Positions 54,917 through 63,803 of a stretch of 64,000 nt of DNA are shown piece after piece. The DNA comes from Terrisporobacter othiniensis. Lineage in GTDB: Bacteria; Bacillota; Clostridia; Peptostreptococcales; Peptostreptococcaceae. The stretch is taken from the NCBI RefSeq assembly GCF_000808015.1, contig NZ_JWHR01000038.1, forward strand, positions 44,066-108,065, written 5' to 3'. Below the pieces are notes generated by a model. That model had not been told where the DNA came from, ran no database searches, and saw only the letters and a list, made by a program, of their open reading frames with translations. Numbering within the stretch: the first letter of the stretch is position 1; each line of letters opens with the position of its first letter. A program made the position numbers and the translations under genes.

Positions 54917-55822
54917 ATGGGGAAAAATATTGAAAAAAGAAGATTGTATGTGTTTTTAGGAATTGTATTTATACTTTCATGGGGATGGGTTGCTACAATA
55001 CCTTTGACTGGAGACACTTATGGATCAAGCAAAAGTCTTATAATATTATCAGTTCTCATGCTAATACCAACATTATCTTCAATATTAACAAGATTAATTA
55101 CAAAAGAAGGTTTTAAAAATATGTATTTAAAACCGAGATTTAAAAATAATATGAAGTATTACCTAACTGCATATTTTATGACGAATGTTTTTATAATATT
55201 AGGTGGAATTATATTTTTTATTATTTTTCCTAATATGCTAGATACAAATTTAACTTCACTTAAGGAATTATTACAAAACCAAGGTATAGCTATTGATGCA
55301 AAGATAATTTTGATTGCTCAATTTGCTCAAGGCATCTTAATAGGACCTATAATAAATATTATATTTACTCTTGGTGAAGAGGTAGGCTGGAGAGGATATT
55401 TACTTCAAAAGCTTTGTAAACAGTATTCTGTACAAAAATCCATAATTATAAGTGGAGTTATATGGGGAATATGGCATGCACCTATAATTGCAATGGGGCA
55501 TAATTATGGGACTGGATATGTAGGAGCACCATGGGGAGGCATATTTGCTATGATAGTGTTTTGTGTGATTTTTGGATTTTATCTTTCATATTTAACTATA
55601 AAAACGAAAAGTGTTATTCCAGCAGGTATAGCTCATAGTGCAATAAATGGTTTCGCTGCCTTTAGTATAATTTTATGTAGAGGAACTGTAAATCCTTTTA
55701 TAGGACCAGCACCAACAGGTATAATAGGAGGATGCATACTTATATTAGTAGGTATTTATTGCTATATAAAATTAGGAAAAATAGAAAATCCATTTGAAGA
55801 AGAAGTGATAATAAATAATTAA
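54917..55822 (+). CDS. CPBP-family intramembrane glutamic protease
   Basis: A 301-residue membrane protein (about seven hydrophobic helices) with the Abi/CPBP motifs in order: GEEVGWRGYLL (about 153-163), GVIWGIWHAP (about 183-192) and AHSAIN (about 238-243). Bacterial members cleave or process membrane substrates or act in bacteriocin immunity; the target here is unknown. AAAGGGG precedes the ATG. It stands alone with a terminator behind. Confidence 0.88.
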   Translation: MGKNIEKRRLYVFLGIVFILSWGWVATIPLTGDTYGSSKSLIILSVLMLIPTLSSILTRLITKEGFKNMYLKPRFKNNMKYYLTAYFMTNVFIILGGIIFFIIFPNMLDTNLTSLKELLQNQGIAIDAKIILIAQFAQGILIGPIINIIFTLGEEVGWRGYLLQKLCKQYSVQKSIIISGVIWGIWHAPIIAMGHNYGTGYVGAPWGGIFAMIVFCVIFGFYLSYLTIKTKSVIPAGIAHSAINGFAAFSIILCRGTVNPFIGPAPTGIIGGCILILVGIYCYIKLGKIENPFEEEVIINN

Positions 55823-55833
55823 ATATTAGATTT

Positions 55834-55890
55834 AAGGAGTTACTTAAGGAATGATTAATTAAATTGTTACCTAAATAACTTCTTTTTTTA
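55834..55890 (+). terminator. Terminator after the CPBP gene
   Basis: AAGGAGTTA pairs with TAACTTCTT around a longer loop, followed by TTTTTTT. Confidence 0.6.
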
Positions 55891-55957
55891 TTATAATGTG
55901 GTATGTTATAATTGACTGAAAATAAAAAATAAGGGATTATTGTATGGGAGGACTGTT

Positions 55958-56722
55958 GTGAGTAAAAATATAAAGCTAATTATAATATTTAGTATTCCAG
56001 CCATATTAGCATTAATTGAATGGGGACTAAGTTTTTCTACTGTATTTATAAGTGTATCAATGATGCTTATATACGTCTTAATAAGAGTCAAAAATATTGC
56101 ATATAAAAATAAATATACAAAAGTAATATACCAAATTTATAGAATAATAATGATATTGTTTATATCATCCTTTATTATTCTACAAAGTGCAATTGTCATA
56201 AATATGTATAAAACAAAAGATATAAGTAATGTAAAACCTATTGATACAATGATAATTTTAGGTGCAAAAGTAAATGAAGATGGAGTATCTAAAACCTTAA
56301 AGCTAAGGCTAGATAAAGGTATTGAATATTACAATAAAAATAAAGATATCAATATAATTGTATCTGGTGGACAAGGTGAAGATGAGGTAACTACTGAAGC
56401 ATCAGCAATGAGGGATTATTTGTTGGAAAAGGGCGTGAATGAAGAAAATATAATCTTAGAAGATAAAGCAGCTACCACTTTAGAAAATATAATATTTAGT
56501 AAAAAAATAATGAAAGATTTAAATTTGGCAAATAGAGCTTTGATTGTTACTAGCGACTATCATCTATTTAGGGGAAGATTTATAGCTAGTATTTTGGGGA
56601 TTGATAATGAAGGATTATGTTCAATAAGTGGCTTCTCTAATAGGATTTATTATATGATAAGAGAATACCCTACAAGTATTATAGATTTATATAGGAGTAT
56701 AAAACTTAGTTTTTGGAATTAA
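55958..56722 (+). CDS. DUF218/YdcF-family membrane protein
   Basis: A 254-residue protein with about three N-terminal membrane helices (about 5-85) followed by a DUF218 domain (about 95-235), with TMIILGAKVNEDG, IVSGGQGEDE and VTSDYHLFRG. Related proteins (SanA, YdcF) act at the envelope; the reaction is not established. The start is GTG 55958, 6 nt after GGGAGG (55946-55951); an in-frame TTG at 55940 precedes that site. Confidence 0.83.
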   Translation: MSKNIKLIIIFSIPAILALIEWGLSFSTVFISVSMMLIYVLIRVKNIAYKNKYTKVIYQIYRIIMILFISSFIILQSAIVINMYKTKDISNVKPIDTMIILGAKVNEDGVSKTLKLRLDKGIEYYNKNKDINIIVSGGQGEDEVTTEASAMRDYLLEKGVNEENIILEDKAATTLENIIFSKKIMKDLNLANRALIVTSDYHLFRGRFIASILGIDNEGLCSISGFSNRIYYMIREYPTSIIDLYRSIKLSFWN

Positions 56723-56728
56723 AATAAG

Positions 56729-56774
56729 AAGCTATATAGCTAAATTAAAGAGTATTTAGTTATATAGCTTTTAT
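56729..56774. terminator. Terminator between the DUF218 gene and the exonuclease gene
   Basis: AAGCTATATAGCTAAAT pairs with ATTTAGTTATATAGCTT (17 bp with one G-T), followed by TTAT. It lies between convergent genes. Confidence 0.7.
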
Positions 56775-56784
56775 ACTTAAAATG

Positions 56785-57066
56785 TTAAATATTACAAAGT
56801 TCATTTTTCATTATAAAATTACACAAAGAATAAATATTTGCATTTAGAACATCATCATTAAACTTAAGAGGAATAATTTTCGATAAATTATAAAATAATA
56901 TGGTATTTTTATCTCTATCTATACCTTTATTGATATTTATTTCCAGAGAAATATTATTATCTTGGCATATTATAGTATAATTGTCGTTATAGATTGAAAT
57001 ATTGTTTTGATTTTCAGTAAAAATAAAATAATTCATGATAAGTTTTTTGATCTTTGTTTTTAACAA
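56785..57066 (-). pseudogene. Out-of-frame 3' part of the YprB-like exonuclease gene
   Basis: A 93-codon open frame that overlaps the end of the exonuclease frame by 53 bp in a different phase. It has only a TTG start and no ribosome-binding site, so it is probably not translated alone. Its sequence (polar, Asn/Ile-rich) looks like the missing C-terminal half of the upstream gene. Removing one A from the six-A run (57043-57048, minus-strand sense) would fuse the two frames. Confidence 0.55.
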
Positions 57067-57535
57067 AATTTTTATATAATTTTACACTTTCGCCACCATC
57101 TATAATATCATCCCTATGAATACCAAAGAATGTTTCAACTGTACTTAAACTGCAATCTTCTAAGTTTAGAGGACTTTTAAATTGTTTAACAAATCTAAAA
57201 ATATCGAAGTCGTCTTCTTTATTCAAAGTAAAATCAATGTTATGTTTTTTTAATCTATAATTTATAAACCCTATATCAAAGCCTAGGCCATTATAAGTTA
57301 CATGTCTTTTGAAACACTTAATATCATTAGCAAAGGCAGTAAGCACTTCTTTTTCTTCATCTTCATTTTCTGCAAAAAACTGTTTAATAACAGTCTTATC
57401 TTGGCAATTATATAGAATACCAATTAAAATAACTTTGCAAAACTTAGGATTTAGTCCTGTGGTTTCAATGTCGAAAATAAAGGTGTTATTATCTATGTTT
57501 AATTTTTCATTAAGAATTTTCTCTATAATTTTCAT
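57014..57535 (-). CDS. YprB-like RNase H-fold exonuclease, apparently truncated
   Basis: A 173-residue protein with a DEDD-type 3'-5' exonuclease start: FDIETTG (Asp22, Glu24) and NGLGFDIGF (Asp87), as in YprB-type ribonuclease H-like domains. The third catalytic acidic motif (usually HNxxD, about 60-70 residues later) is missing; the frame stops right after YHELFYFY. The remainder of the gene appears to continue out of frame downstream. GGAGAAAT precedes the ATG. It is most likely a frameshifted or partly deleted gene and probably inactive. Confidence 0.6.
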   Translation of the reverse strand: MKIIEKILNEKLNIDNNTFIFDIETTGLNPKFCKVILIGILYNCQDKTVIKQFFAENEDEEKEVLTAFANDIKCFKRHVTYNGLGFDIGFINYRLKKHNIDFTLNKEDDFDIFRFVKQFKSPLNLEDCSLSTVETFFGIHRDDIIDGGESVKLYKNFVKNKDQKTYHELFYFY

Positions 57536-57664
57536 GATATTTCTCCTTTTTTCATTTTTGTACTATAATAGACGTTGAATAAATTAATTTAATCATATAT
57601 TAAATAGGAATCATAGTAAATGTAATTTTATAAATAATAAACAAATACTTCAAGGTGGGAAAAA

Positions 57665-59707
57665 ATGATTGATAAAGATAAATTAAACGAAAATCAAAGA
57701 AAAGCAGTGGAACATGTGGAAGGACCTTGTATGGTGCTGGCTGGACCTGGTTCAGGTAAAACAAGAGTTATAACTTATAGAATAGCAAATATGATAATGA
57801 ATAATAATATTCCTCCAGCAAGAATATTAGCAATAAGTTTCACGAAGAACTCTTCTATGGAAATGCAAAATAGGGCATTGCAAATTTGTAAGGATAATAG
57901 AATAAATAAAGTTACTTTTGGGACTTTTCATGCTGTTTTTTACAAGATTTTAAGATATTTTGGAAGATACGATATGAATAGTATTCTTGATGAAAAAACA
58001 AAAAGAATCACTATAAAAGGAATACTTAAGAATTTAAAAGTAGAAAACGGCGAAGATGACGAGACTGTGGGACAAGTTATAAATGAAATTTCTTATGTGA
58101 AAAATGAGCTTATGGATAAGCAGGATTTTGAATCAGAAATTTTAACAAAAGATGAGTTTATAAATACTTACAACATGTATGAAGAATATAAGGAACAAGT
58201 CAAAAAAATAGATTTTGATGATATGTTACTAAGAACATATTATTTGTTGAGTCAAAATAAACAAGCTCTAGATATGGTTAGACAAGTTTATAAATATATT
58301 TTAGTAGATGAGTTTCAGGATATAAATAGAGTGCAATTTGAGGTTCTAAAACTAATGGCAAATCCTAATAATAATATATTTGTTGTTGGAGATGAGGATC
58401 AAAGTATTTATGGATTTAGAGGCGCTAGACCAGACTTTTTATTACAGTTTGAAGAGTACTTCCAAGGTACAAAAAAGATATTACTAGATATTAATTACAG
58501 GTCTAAAAAAGAAATAATTGATGTATCTAATAAATTGATAGAGAAAAATATAAGTAGATATGATAAAACTATAAAATGTCACCAAGGAGAAGGTGCTATA
58601 GTGAATTATATTACACCGAAGGACTCAGAAGATGAGGCAATTCAAATTGGAAAAGAAATATTAGAAGAAATTAAAAAGGACTATGTAGAATATAGTGATT
58701 TTGCAGTTATTTACAGGACAAATATTCAATCTAGAGCTCTTGTAGATGTGTTTATGGATATGAGAATACCGTTTACTATAAAAGACTCTATAGTGACAAT
58801 ATATGATCACTGGGCAGCAAGAGATATACTATCTTATTTGAAAATAGCTGCAAAGCAACATACTAATGAAGATTGGATAAGAATAATTAATAAACCATTT
58901 AGATATATATCTAGAGATAATTTAAGTCAAATAAAAGAAGATAAGGATTTTGTTAATGCTTTAATAACAAAGTGTAATCTTCATCCAAAACAAGTAAAAA
59001 CCATAAATGATCTGGATATTGATATAAGTTATTTAAAACATCAATGCCCACAAGATGCTATATCTTATATAAGGACAACTTTAGATTATGATAAATATAT
59101 TTTAGATTATTGTGTTAATAGAAAAATAAAAACAAATGGATTAATAGAAATATTAAATGAGATAGAAAGTTCAGCGTCTAATTTTGAAACTATTGAAGAA
59201 TATTTAACTCATATAGAAAAAGTTAAAGAAGAATTAGAGCAAAATCAGCATAAAAAAGAGCTGGATGGAGTAGTATTTACTACTATGCATAGTGCTAAAG
59301 GTTTGGAATTTAGATATGTATATATTATAGGTATTAATGAAGGTACCATTCCACATGAAAAGTCTTATGATATTGATGATGATGAGAAAAAAGATGAGCA
59401 AATTGAAGAAGAGAGAAGACTTATGTATGTAGGTATGACTCGTGCAGAGGAAAGTTTAACTTTGAGCTCACCGATAAATAAATATGGCAAAAAGGCATAT
59501 AAATCAAGATTTTTAGATGATATAAAAAATCCAACAAAAGAAGAGATTAATAGTGTGAGTATTGGGGATAAACTTTATCACAAAAGTTTTGGAGATGGAA
59601 GAATTGTGGGTAAAGATGGAGATATGGTACAAGTTAAATTTAAAAATGAAGAGAAAACATTAGATTACAAACTATGTATTAGAAATAATATCATTAAGAA
59701 GTTATAA
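57665..59707 (+). CDS. UvrD/PcrA-type superfamily 1 DNA helicase
   Basis: A 3'-5' DNA helicase of 680 residues with all motifs: Walker A GPGSGKTR (about 26-33), Walker B VDEFQD (about 216-221), motif III GDEDQSIYGFRGA, and VGMTRAEE near residue 595. A C-terminal beta-rich tail (about 630-680; HKSFGDGRIVGKDGDMVQVKF) resembles the PcrA C-terminal domain that contacts RNA polymerase. It is shorter than PcrA (about 740), so it may be a second UvrD-like helicase rather than the essential PcrA. Confidence 0.92.
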   Translation: MIDKDKLNENQRKAVEHVEGPCMVLAGPGSGKTRVITYRIANMIMNNNIPPARILAISFTKNSSMEMQNRALQICKDNRINKVTFGTFHAVFYKILRYFGRYDMNSILDEKTKRITIKGILKNLKVENGEDDETVGQVINEISYVKNELMDKQDFESEILTKDEFINTYNMYEEYKEQVKKIDFDDMLLRTYYLLSQNKQALDMVRQVYKYILVDEFQDINRVQFEVLKLMANPNNNIFVVGDEDQSIYGFRGARPDFLLQFEEYFQGTKKILLDINYRSKKEIIDVSNKLIEKNISRYDKTIKCHQGEGAIVNYITPKDSEDEAIQIGKEILEEIKKDYVEYSDFAVIYRTNIQSRALVDVFMDMRIPFTIKDSIVTIYDHWAARDILSYLKIAAKQHTNEDWIRIINKPFRYISRDNLSQIKEDKDFVNALITKCNLHPKQVKTINDLDIDISYLKHQCPQDAISYIRTTLDYDKYILDYCVNRKIKTNGLIEILNEIESSASNFETIEEYLTHIEKVKEELEQNQHKKELDGVVFTTMHSAKGLEFRYVYIIGINEGTIPHEKSYDIDDDEKKDEQIEEERRLMYVGMTRAEESLTLSSPINKYGKKAYKSRFLDDIKNPTKEEINSVSIGDKLYHKSFGDGRIVGKDGDMVQVKFKNEEKTLDYKLCIRNNIIKKL

Positions 59708-59749
59708 ATAAAGATATGAACAAAAATAAAAAGATTCTGAAAATTGTTG

Positions 59750-59778
59750 TTGACAAAGTTAGTTTATCTAACTATAAT
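59750..59778 (+). promoter_or_regulatory. Consensus promoter of the arginine-type transporter, with an inverted repeat in the spacer
   Basis: TTGACA (59750-59755), 17 bp, TATAAT (59773-59778). The spacer is filled by an inverted repeat AGTTAG-N5-CTAACT (59757-59773), a plausible repressor site on top of the T-box control downstream. Confidence 0.85.
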
Positions 59779-59784
59779 TTTATT

Positions 59785-60117
59785 AATAATTTGAAAAGGA
59801 AAATTCTAGGAAAAAGAAAGTAGCCTAAATAGAGTTTCAGCGAGTTAGGGTATGGTGTGAGCCTAATAATAAAGTTTAGTGTGAAGAGAGCTTTGGAGAA
59901 GATTATCAGAACCTAAGTATGATAATAGGTAGCGCCTGCCTTAAGGGTTTGAGAGGATAGAGCTCAACTCAAGTAATGAGAATTTTGTTTAGCAACGGAT
60001 TTGTCTGAAATAATAGCAAAGACATATCGTTGGCGAAACGAGCGGAGTGAGTTTTATCAACAAGAGTGGTAACGCGGTTAATTCGTCTCTTAGTCATTAT
60101 GACTAAGGGACTTTTTT
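59785..60117 (+). promoter_or_regulatory. T-box leader with arginine specifier (AGA) upstream of an amino-acid ABC transporter
   Basis: The T-box sequence AGAGTGGTAACGCGG is at 60063-60077. Aligning the specifier region to the Thr and Phe leaders in this window (GAA-N, codon, then CTTTGGAG) puts AGA at 59887-59889, an arginine codon; the following base is G instead of the usual A. The UGGU bulge predicts a tRNA ending ACCA. At about 330 nt it is longer than the other two. Reading GAG (glutamate) would need a one-base shift. Confidence 0.85.
60085..60117 (+). terminator. T-box attenuator terminator before the arginine-type transporter
   Basis: GTCTCTTAGTCA (60085-60096) pairs with TGACTAAGGGAC (60100-60111), 3-nt loop, then six T. 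Confidence 0.9.
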
Positions 60118-60221
60118 ATTTGGGTAATACCGTTACACTAATCAGTATCAAAATGATATGCTAACAGGCGACATGAATTTTTTAGAGATTATATTTTAAA
60201 TTATAAAAGGGGGATATTGAA

Positions 60222-61073
60222 ATGAAAGGATTAAAGAAAATATTAGGATTAACTTTGGCTGCAATGATGACGATATCATTAGTAGGATGTTCAAGTAGTG
60301 GGGATGACGGTGGAGATAGTAAAACAGCAGACAAACTTCAACAAATTAAGGATGCAGGTGTACTAAAAGTAGGAACAAGTGCTGAATACTCACCATATGA
60401 ATTCCACAAGGTAGTAGACGGAGAAGATAAAATAGTAGGATTTGATGATTTTATAGTTCAAGAAATAGCTAAAGATATGGGAGTAAAAGTAGAATACACA
60501 GACATGGACTTTGATGGATTACTAGGGGCTTTACAAGCTGATAAAGTAGATATAGTTTTAGCAGGTATGACACCAGATGAAACTAGAAAGAAAAGTGTAG
60601 ACTTCTCAGAAATATATTATACAAATAGTAATGTTTGTATAGTAGCAAAAGGAAAAGAAGATTCTATAAAAAGCTCAGAAGACTTAAAGAACCTAAAAGT
60701 TGGAGTTCAAAAAGGAACAACTCAAGCAGATTATGTTACAAGTGATAAAGAAGGTTGTCTAGGAATATCAGATGCAACACAATTGAAGAAAATACCAGAT
60801 TTAATGTTAGAACTTCAAAATGGAAAAATAGATGTTATAGTAACTGGTAAAGCAGTTGCAGAAATAAATGTAAAAAATTATAAAAATGTAGCTATAGGGA
60901 ATACAACTATAGGAGATGAAGTTGCAGAAACTGCAGCAGCAGCTATAAAAAAATCAGATGATAAAGTTGATAATACTGCATTTTTAAAATCTGTAAATGA
61001 TACAATAGCAAAATTAGATAAAGACGGTAAAATAGATGAGTATATGCAACAAGCTTTAGAATTAGCCAAATAA
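60222..61073 (+). CDS. Polar amino-acid ABC transporter binding lipoprotein, probably arginine
   Basis: A 283-residue family 3 solute-binding protein. The lipoprotein signal ends at Cys23 (lipobox LVGC). The mature part begins a typical GVLKVGTSAEYSPYEF and contains the hinge region LAGMTPDETRKKSVDFSEIYY. It captures a polar amino acid outside the cell. The AGA T-box in its leader argues for arginine, since such leaders usually match the transported amino acid; lysine, histidine or ornithine cannot be excluded. AAGGGGGATA precedes the ATG. Confidence 0.9.
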   Translation: MKGLKKILGLTLAAMMTISLVGCSSSGDDGGDSKTADKLQQIKDAGVLKVGTSAEYSPYEFHKVVDGEDKIVGFDDFIVQEIAKDMGVKVEYTDMDFDGLLGALQADKVDIVLAGMTPDETRKKSVDFSEIYYTNSNVCIVAKGKEDSIKSSEDLKNLKVGVQKGTTQADYVTSDKEGCLGISDATQLKKIPDLMLELQNGKIDVIVTGKAVAEINVKNYKNVAIGNTTIGDEVAETAAAAIKKSDDKVDNTAFLKSVNDTIAKLDKDGKIDEYMQQALELAK

Positions 61074-61098
61074 GAGACATTAACTAGGAGATGGATAT

Positions 61099-61770
61099 AT
61101 GGATTTTAGTAAATTAAGTGGGTACTATGGATTAATTATTAAAGGGGCAGAGTATACCATATTAGTATCTATGGTATCATTGGTTATAGGTTTTGTTCTT
61201 GGTTTATTAATTTGTTTAATGAAAATGTCTAAAGTTAAGATATTAAAACTAATATCAAGTGCATACATTCAAATTCTTAGAGGTACACCATTATTTGTGC
61301 AAGTATATATTATTTATTATGGATTTCCACAACTAGGCTTCGACTTTCCAGATGTAGGGCCTATATCTTCAAAATTTATAGCAGGTGCATTTGCATTATC
61401 TATAAATTCCAGTGCTTATGTGGCTGAAATATTAAGATCTGGAATACAGTCTGTTGATAAAGGTCAAATGGAGGCTAGTAGATCTTTAGGTTTAGGATAT
61501 AAGGATACAATGAGATTTGTAATAGTTCCACAAGCTATAAAAAATGTGTTGCCAGCTTTAGCAAATGAGTTCATAACATTAGTAAAAGAATCAGCAGTAC
61601 TTTCTGTTATAGGAACCCAAGAGCTGATGTTTAAGGCAGGAATAATAGTTACAGCAGTTTATAGCCCAATGGAACCGTATTTAGTAGCAGCAGCTACGTA
61701 TCTTGTAATAACTTATGTATTATCTAAATTAGTATGTATATTAGAGAAAAAATTAGCTCAGTCAAATTAG
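61099..61770 (+). CDS. Polar amino-acid ABC transporter permease
   Basis: A 223-residue HisM/ArtM-type permease with about five membrane helices and the EAA motif (QMEASRSLGLGYKDTMRFVIVPQA, about 132-155), plus the ILRGTPLFVQ segment characteristic of this family. It probably forms a homodimer because only one permease gene is present. It lies 25 nt after the binding protein. Confidence 0.94.
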   Translation: MDFSKLSGYYGLIIKGAEYTILVSMVSLVIGFVLGLLICLMKMSKVKILKLISSAYIQILRGTPLFVQVYIIYYGFPQLGFDFPDVGPISSKFIAGAFALSINSSAYVAEILRSGIQSVDKGQMEASRSLGLGYKDTMRFVIVPQAIKNVLPALANEFITLVKESAVLSVIGTQELMFKAGIIVTAVYSPMEPYLVAAATYLVITYVLSKLVCILEKKLAQSN

Positions 61771-61794
61771 AATAATATAAGGGAAAGTGATAAG

Positions 61795-62517
61795 ATGATA
61801 AAGATAAGTAATTTGCATAAATTATTTGGAGATTTACATGTACTTAAGGGTATAGATTTACAAATTGATAAGGGTGAAATAGTTGCAATAGTAGGACCAA
61901 GTGGATCAGGCAAAAGTACACTTTTAAGATGTATGAACTTACTTGAAGAACCTACAGAAGGTGAAATATTATTTGAAGATAAAAATATAACGGATAAGAA
62001 AGTTAATATTGATGAAGTAAGACAAAATATAGGAATGGTATTTCAAAATTTTAACCTATTTCCTCATATGACTGTTTTAGATAATATAACTTTAGCTCCT
62101 ATTAAAATAAAAAAAATAAGCAAAGAAGAGGCAAATAAAAAAGCTCAGATATTATTAGATAGAGTAGGGCTATTAGATAAAAAAGATGCATACCCTTCTC
62201 AGTTATCAGGAGGGCAAAAGCAAAGAATAGCCATAGCTAGAGCATTGGCAATGGAGCCTGATATGATGTTATTCGATGAACCTACATCAGCTTTGGACCC
62301 GGAAATGGTAAAAGAAGTTCTAGATGTTATAAAAGAACTAGCTAATGAAGGAATGACTATGGCAATAGTTACTCATGAAATGGGATTTGCAAAAGAAGTA
62401 GCAGATAGGGTTATATTTGTGGATGATGGAAAAATTGTAGAAAATGGTACACCAGAAAATGTATTTAATAATCCTACAAATGAGAGAACAAAAGAATTTT
62501 TAGCTAAGGTTCTATAA
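61795..62517 (+). CDS. Polar amino-acid ABC transporter ATPase
   Basis: A 240-residue GlnQ/HisP-type ATPase: Walker [10 protein letters not shown] (about 34-42), Q-loop [16 protein letters not shown], signature [15 protein letters not shown], Walker [17 protein letters not shown], and the H-loop VTHEM. It powers the transporter encoded upstream; 24-nt gap, same operon, terminator just behind. Confidence 0.96.
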   Translation: MIKISNLHKLFGDLHVLKGIDLQIDKGEIVAIVGPSGSGKSTLLRCMNLLEEPTEGEILFEDKNITDKKVNIDEVRQNIGMVFQNFNLFPHMTVLDNITLAPIKIKKISKEEANKKAQILLDRVGLLDKKDAYPSQLSGGQKQRIAIARALAMEPDMMLFDEPTSALDPEMVKEVLDVIKELANEGMTMAIVTHEMGFAKEVADRVIFVDDGKIVENGTPENVFNNPTNERTKEFLAKVL

Positions 62518-62533
62518 ATATATTATTGTAATA

Positions 62534-62567
62534 AAAAAACTTCCAGATTATCTCTGGAAGTTTTTTA
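62534..62567 (+). terminator. Terminator of the arginine-type ABC operon
   Basis: AAAAAACTTCCAGA (62534-62547) pairs with TCTGGAAGTTTTTT (62553-62566). Confidence 0.88.
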
Positions 62568-62673
62568 TTATCAAATTAATTTAATTCATATTATGTTTAA
62601 TAATAAAGAAGGTATATATAATATTACTGTAATTTAATTGGATAATACTAGATTTTTTATAAATTAAATAATC

Positions 62674-63669
62674 TTAATAATATATTCCTTTTTGGAAAAG
62701 GTCTTTAAGCTCATCAAGATTATTAGTTTTACCTAATGCTAACATTAATTTTATTCTTGATTTATGTCCATTTAAGTCACCAGCAAAGATACAACCTAGA
62801 TTTTTTAAATCTCTTCCTGATCCTAAATAGCCATAAGAATCGTAGACTCTACCAGTTGAACATCTAGAGGTTATAACAACTATAACGCCTTTTTCTCTGG
62901 CATATTTAACCCCCTCATACATTAATGGAGGTATATTTCCTCTTCCCATTGCTTCTATTATAATACCTTTATATCCCATATCTACAGCATGATTTATAAA
63001 AGTGTAATCCATTCCTATTCCTGATTTAAAAAGAGCAACTTTAGTTTCTACTTTATCAGTATCTATAAAAGTTCTGTAAGCAACATTTTTAAATAATAGA
63101 AGTTCATTACTGTCAACTATACCTAAAGATCCCTTACCAGGTGATTGGAAGGTATTTAAGGCCATAGTATCAGTTTTAGTTGCTTCTGATGCTAATAATA
63201 CTTCGTTGTTTAAAACAACAAGAACACCTTTGTTTTTAGCATTTTCTGATATAGCAACACAAATAGCTGATGATAAGTTATTTGAACCATCATAACCAAG
63301 TTCAGAACTACTTCTCATAGCTCCTGTAACGATAACAGGTTTTTCATGATTTATTACTAAATCTAAGAAATAAGCAGTCTCTTCTAGACTATCAGTACCA
63401 TGAGTTATTACAACACCGCATATATCATCTCTGTCTAATAATTCTAATACAGAGTGCTTTAATTGCATTAATTTTTCAGGTGTCATATGAGGTCCTGGAA
63501 TTTCATCAAAATCTTTTATTTCAAAATCAGCAACATCTTTTACGTTAGTTGCCATAGACATTATTTGCTCTCCTGATAATGTTGGTACATTTGCACCAAT
63601 CTCTTTATCTATTGTCATAGAGATAGTTCCACCAGTAAATAGGATACCTACCTTTTTTTTAGTAGACAT
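62674..63669 (-). CDS. Type I (cytosolic) L-asparaginase
   Basis: Hydrolyses asparagine to aspartate and ammonia. The 331-residue protein has the catalytic threonine motif FTGGTISM (Thr15) and the second motif THGTDSLEETAYFL (about 89-102), with no signal peptide, so it is cytosolic. The ATG at 63669 has AAGGAGGT 6 nt upstream. It is transcribed alone from a probable extended -10 promoter. It fits an amino-acid-fermenting lifestyle beside the amino-acid transporter. Confidence 0.93.
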   Translation of the reverse strand: MSTKKKVGILFTGGTISMTIDKEIGANVPTLSGEQIMSMATNVKDVADFEIKDFDEIPGPHMTPEKLMQLKHSVLELLDRDDICGVVITHGTDSLEETAYFLDLVINHEKPVIVTGAMRSSSELGYDGSNNLSSAICVAISENAKNKGVLVVLNNEVLLASEATKTDTMALNTFQSPGKGSLGIVDSNELLLFKNVAYRTFIDTDKVETKVALFKSGIGMDYTFINHAVDMGYKGIIIEAMGRGNIPPLMYEGVKYAREKGVIVVITSRCSTGRVYDSYGYLGSGRDLKNLGCIFAGDLNGHKSRIKLMLALGKTNNLDELKDLFQKGIYY

Positions 63670-63702
63670 AATATTACCTCCTTGAATTTAAATACTACTT
63701 TA

Positions 63703-63708
63703 ATTATA
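63703..63708 (-). promoter_or_regulatory. Extended -10 promoter of the asparaginase gene
   Basis: On the minus strand, TGG-TATAAT, with the -10 at 63703-63708, about 34 bp before the start codon. The -35 is weak. Confidence 0.5.
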
Positions 63709-63776
63709 CCAAAAATATAAAGTAAAAATTATTATTTTTAAAGAATTTTCATCACTTTACTTTAAAAGTAAACACA

Positions 63777-63803
63777 AAAAAAGAGCCGGGGAAGCTCTTT
63801 TTT
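63777..63803. terminator. Short bidirectional terminator right of the asparaginase gene
   Basis: AAAAAAGAGC (63777-63786) pairs with GCTCTTTTTT (63794-63803), a 7-nt loop. On the minus strand it would end a transcript entering from beyond the window. Confidence 0.7.

Noticed and set aside
59888..59890. Glutamate (GAG) as the T-box specifier
   Set aside because: It is one base out of register when the three T-box leaders of this window are aligned on GAA-N and TGGAG.
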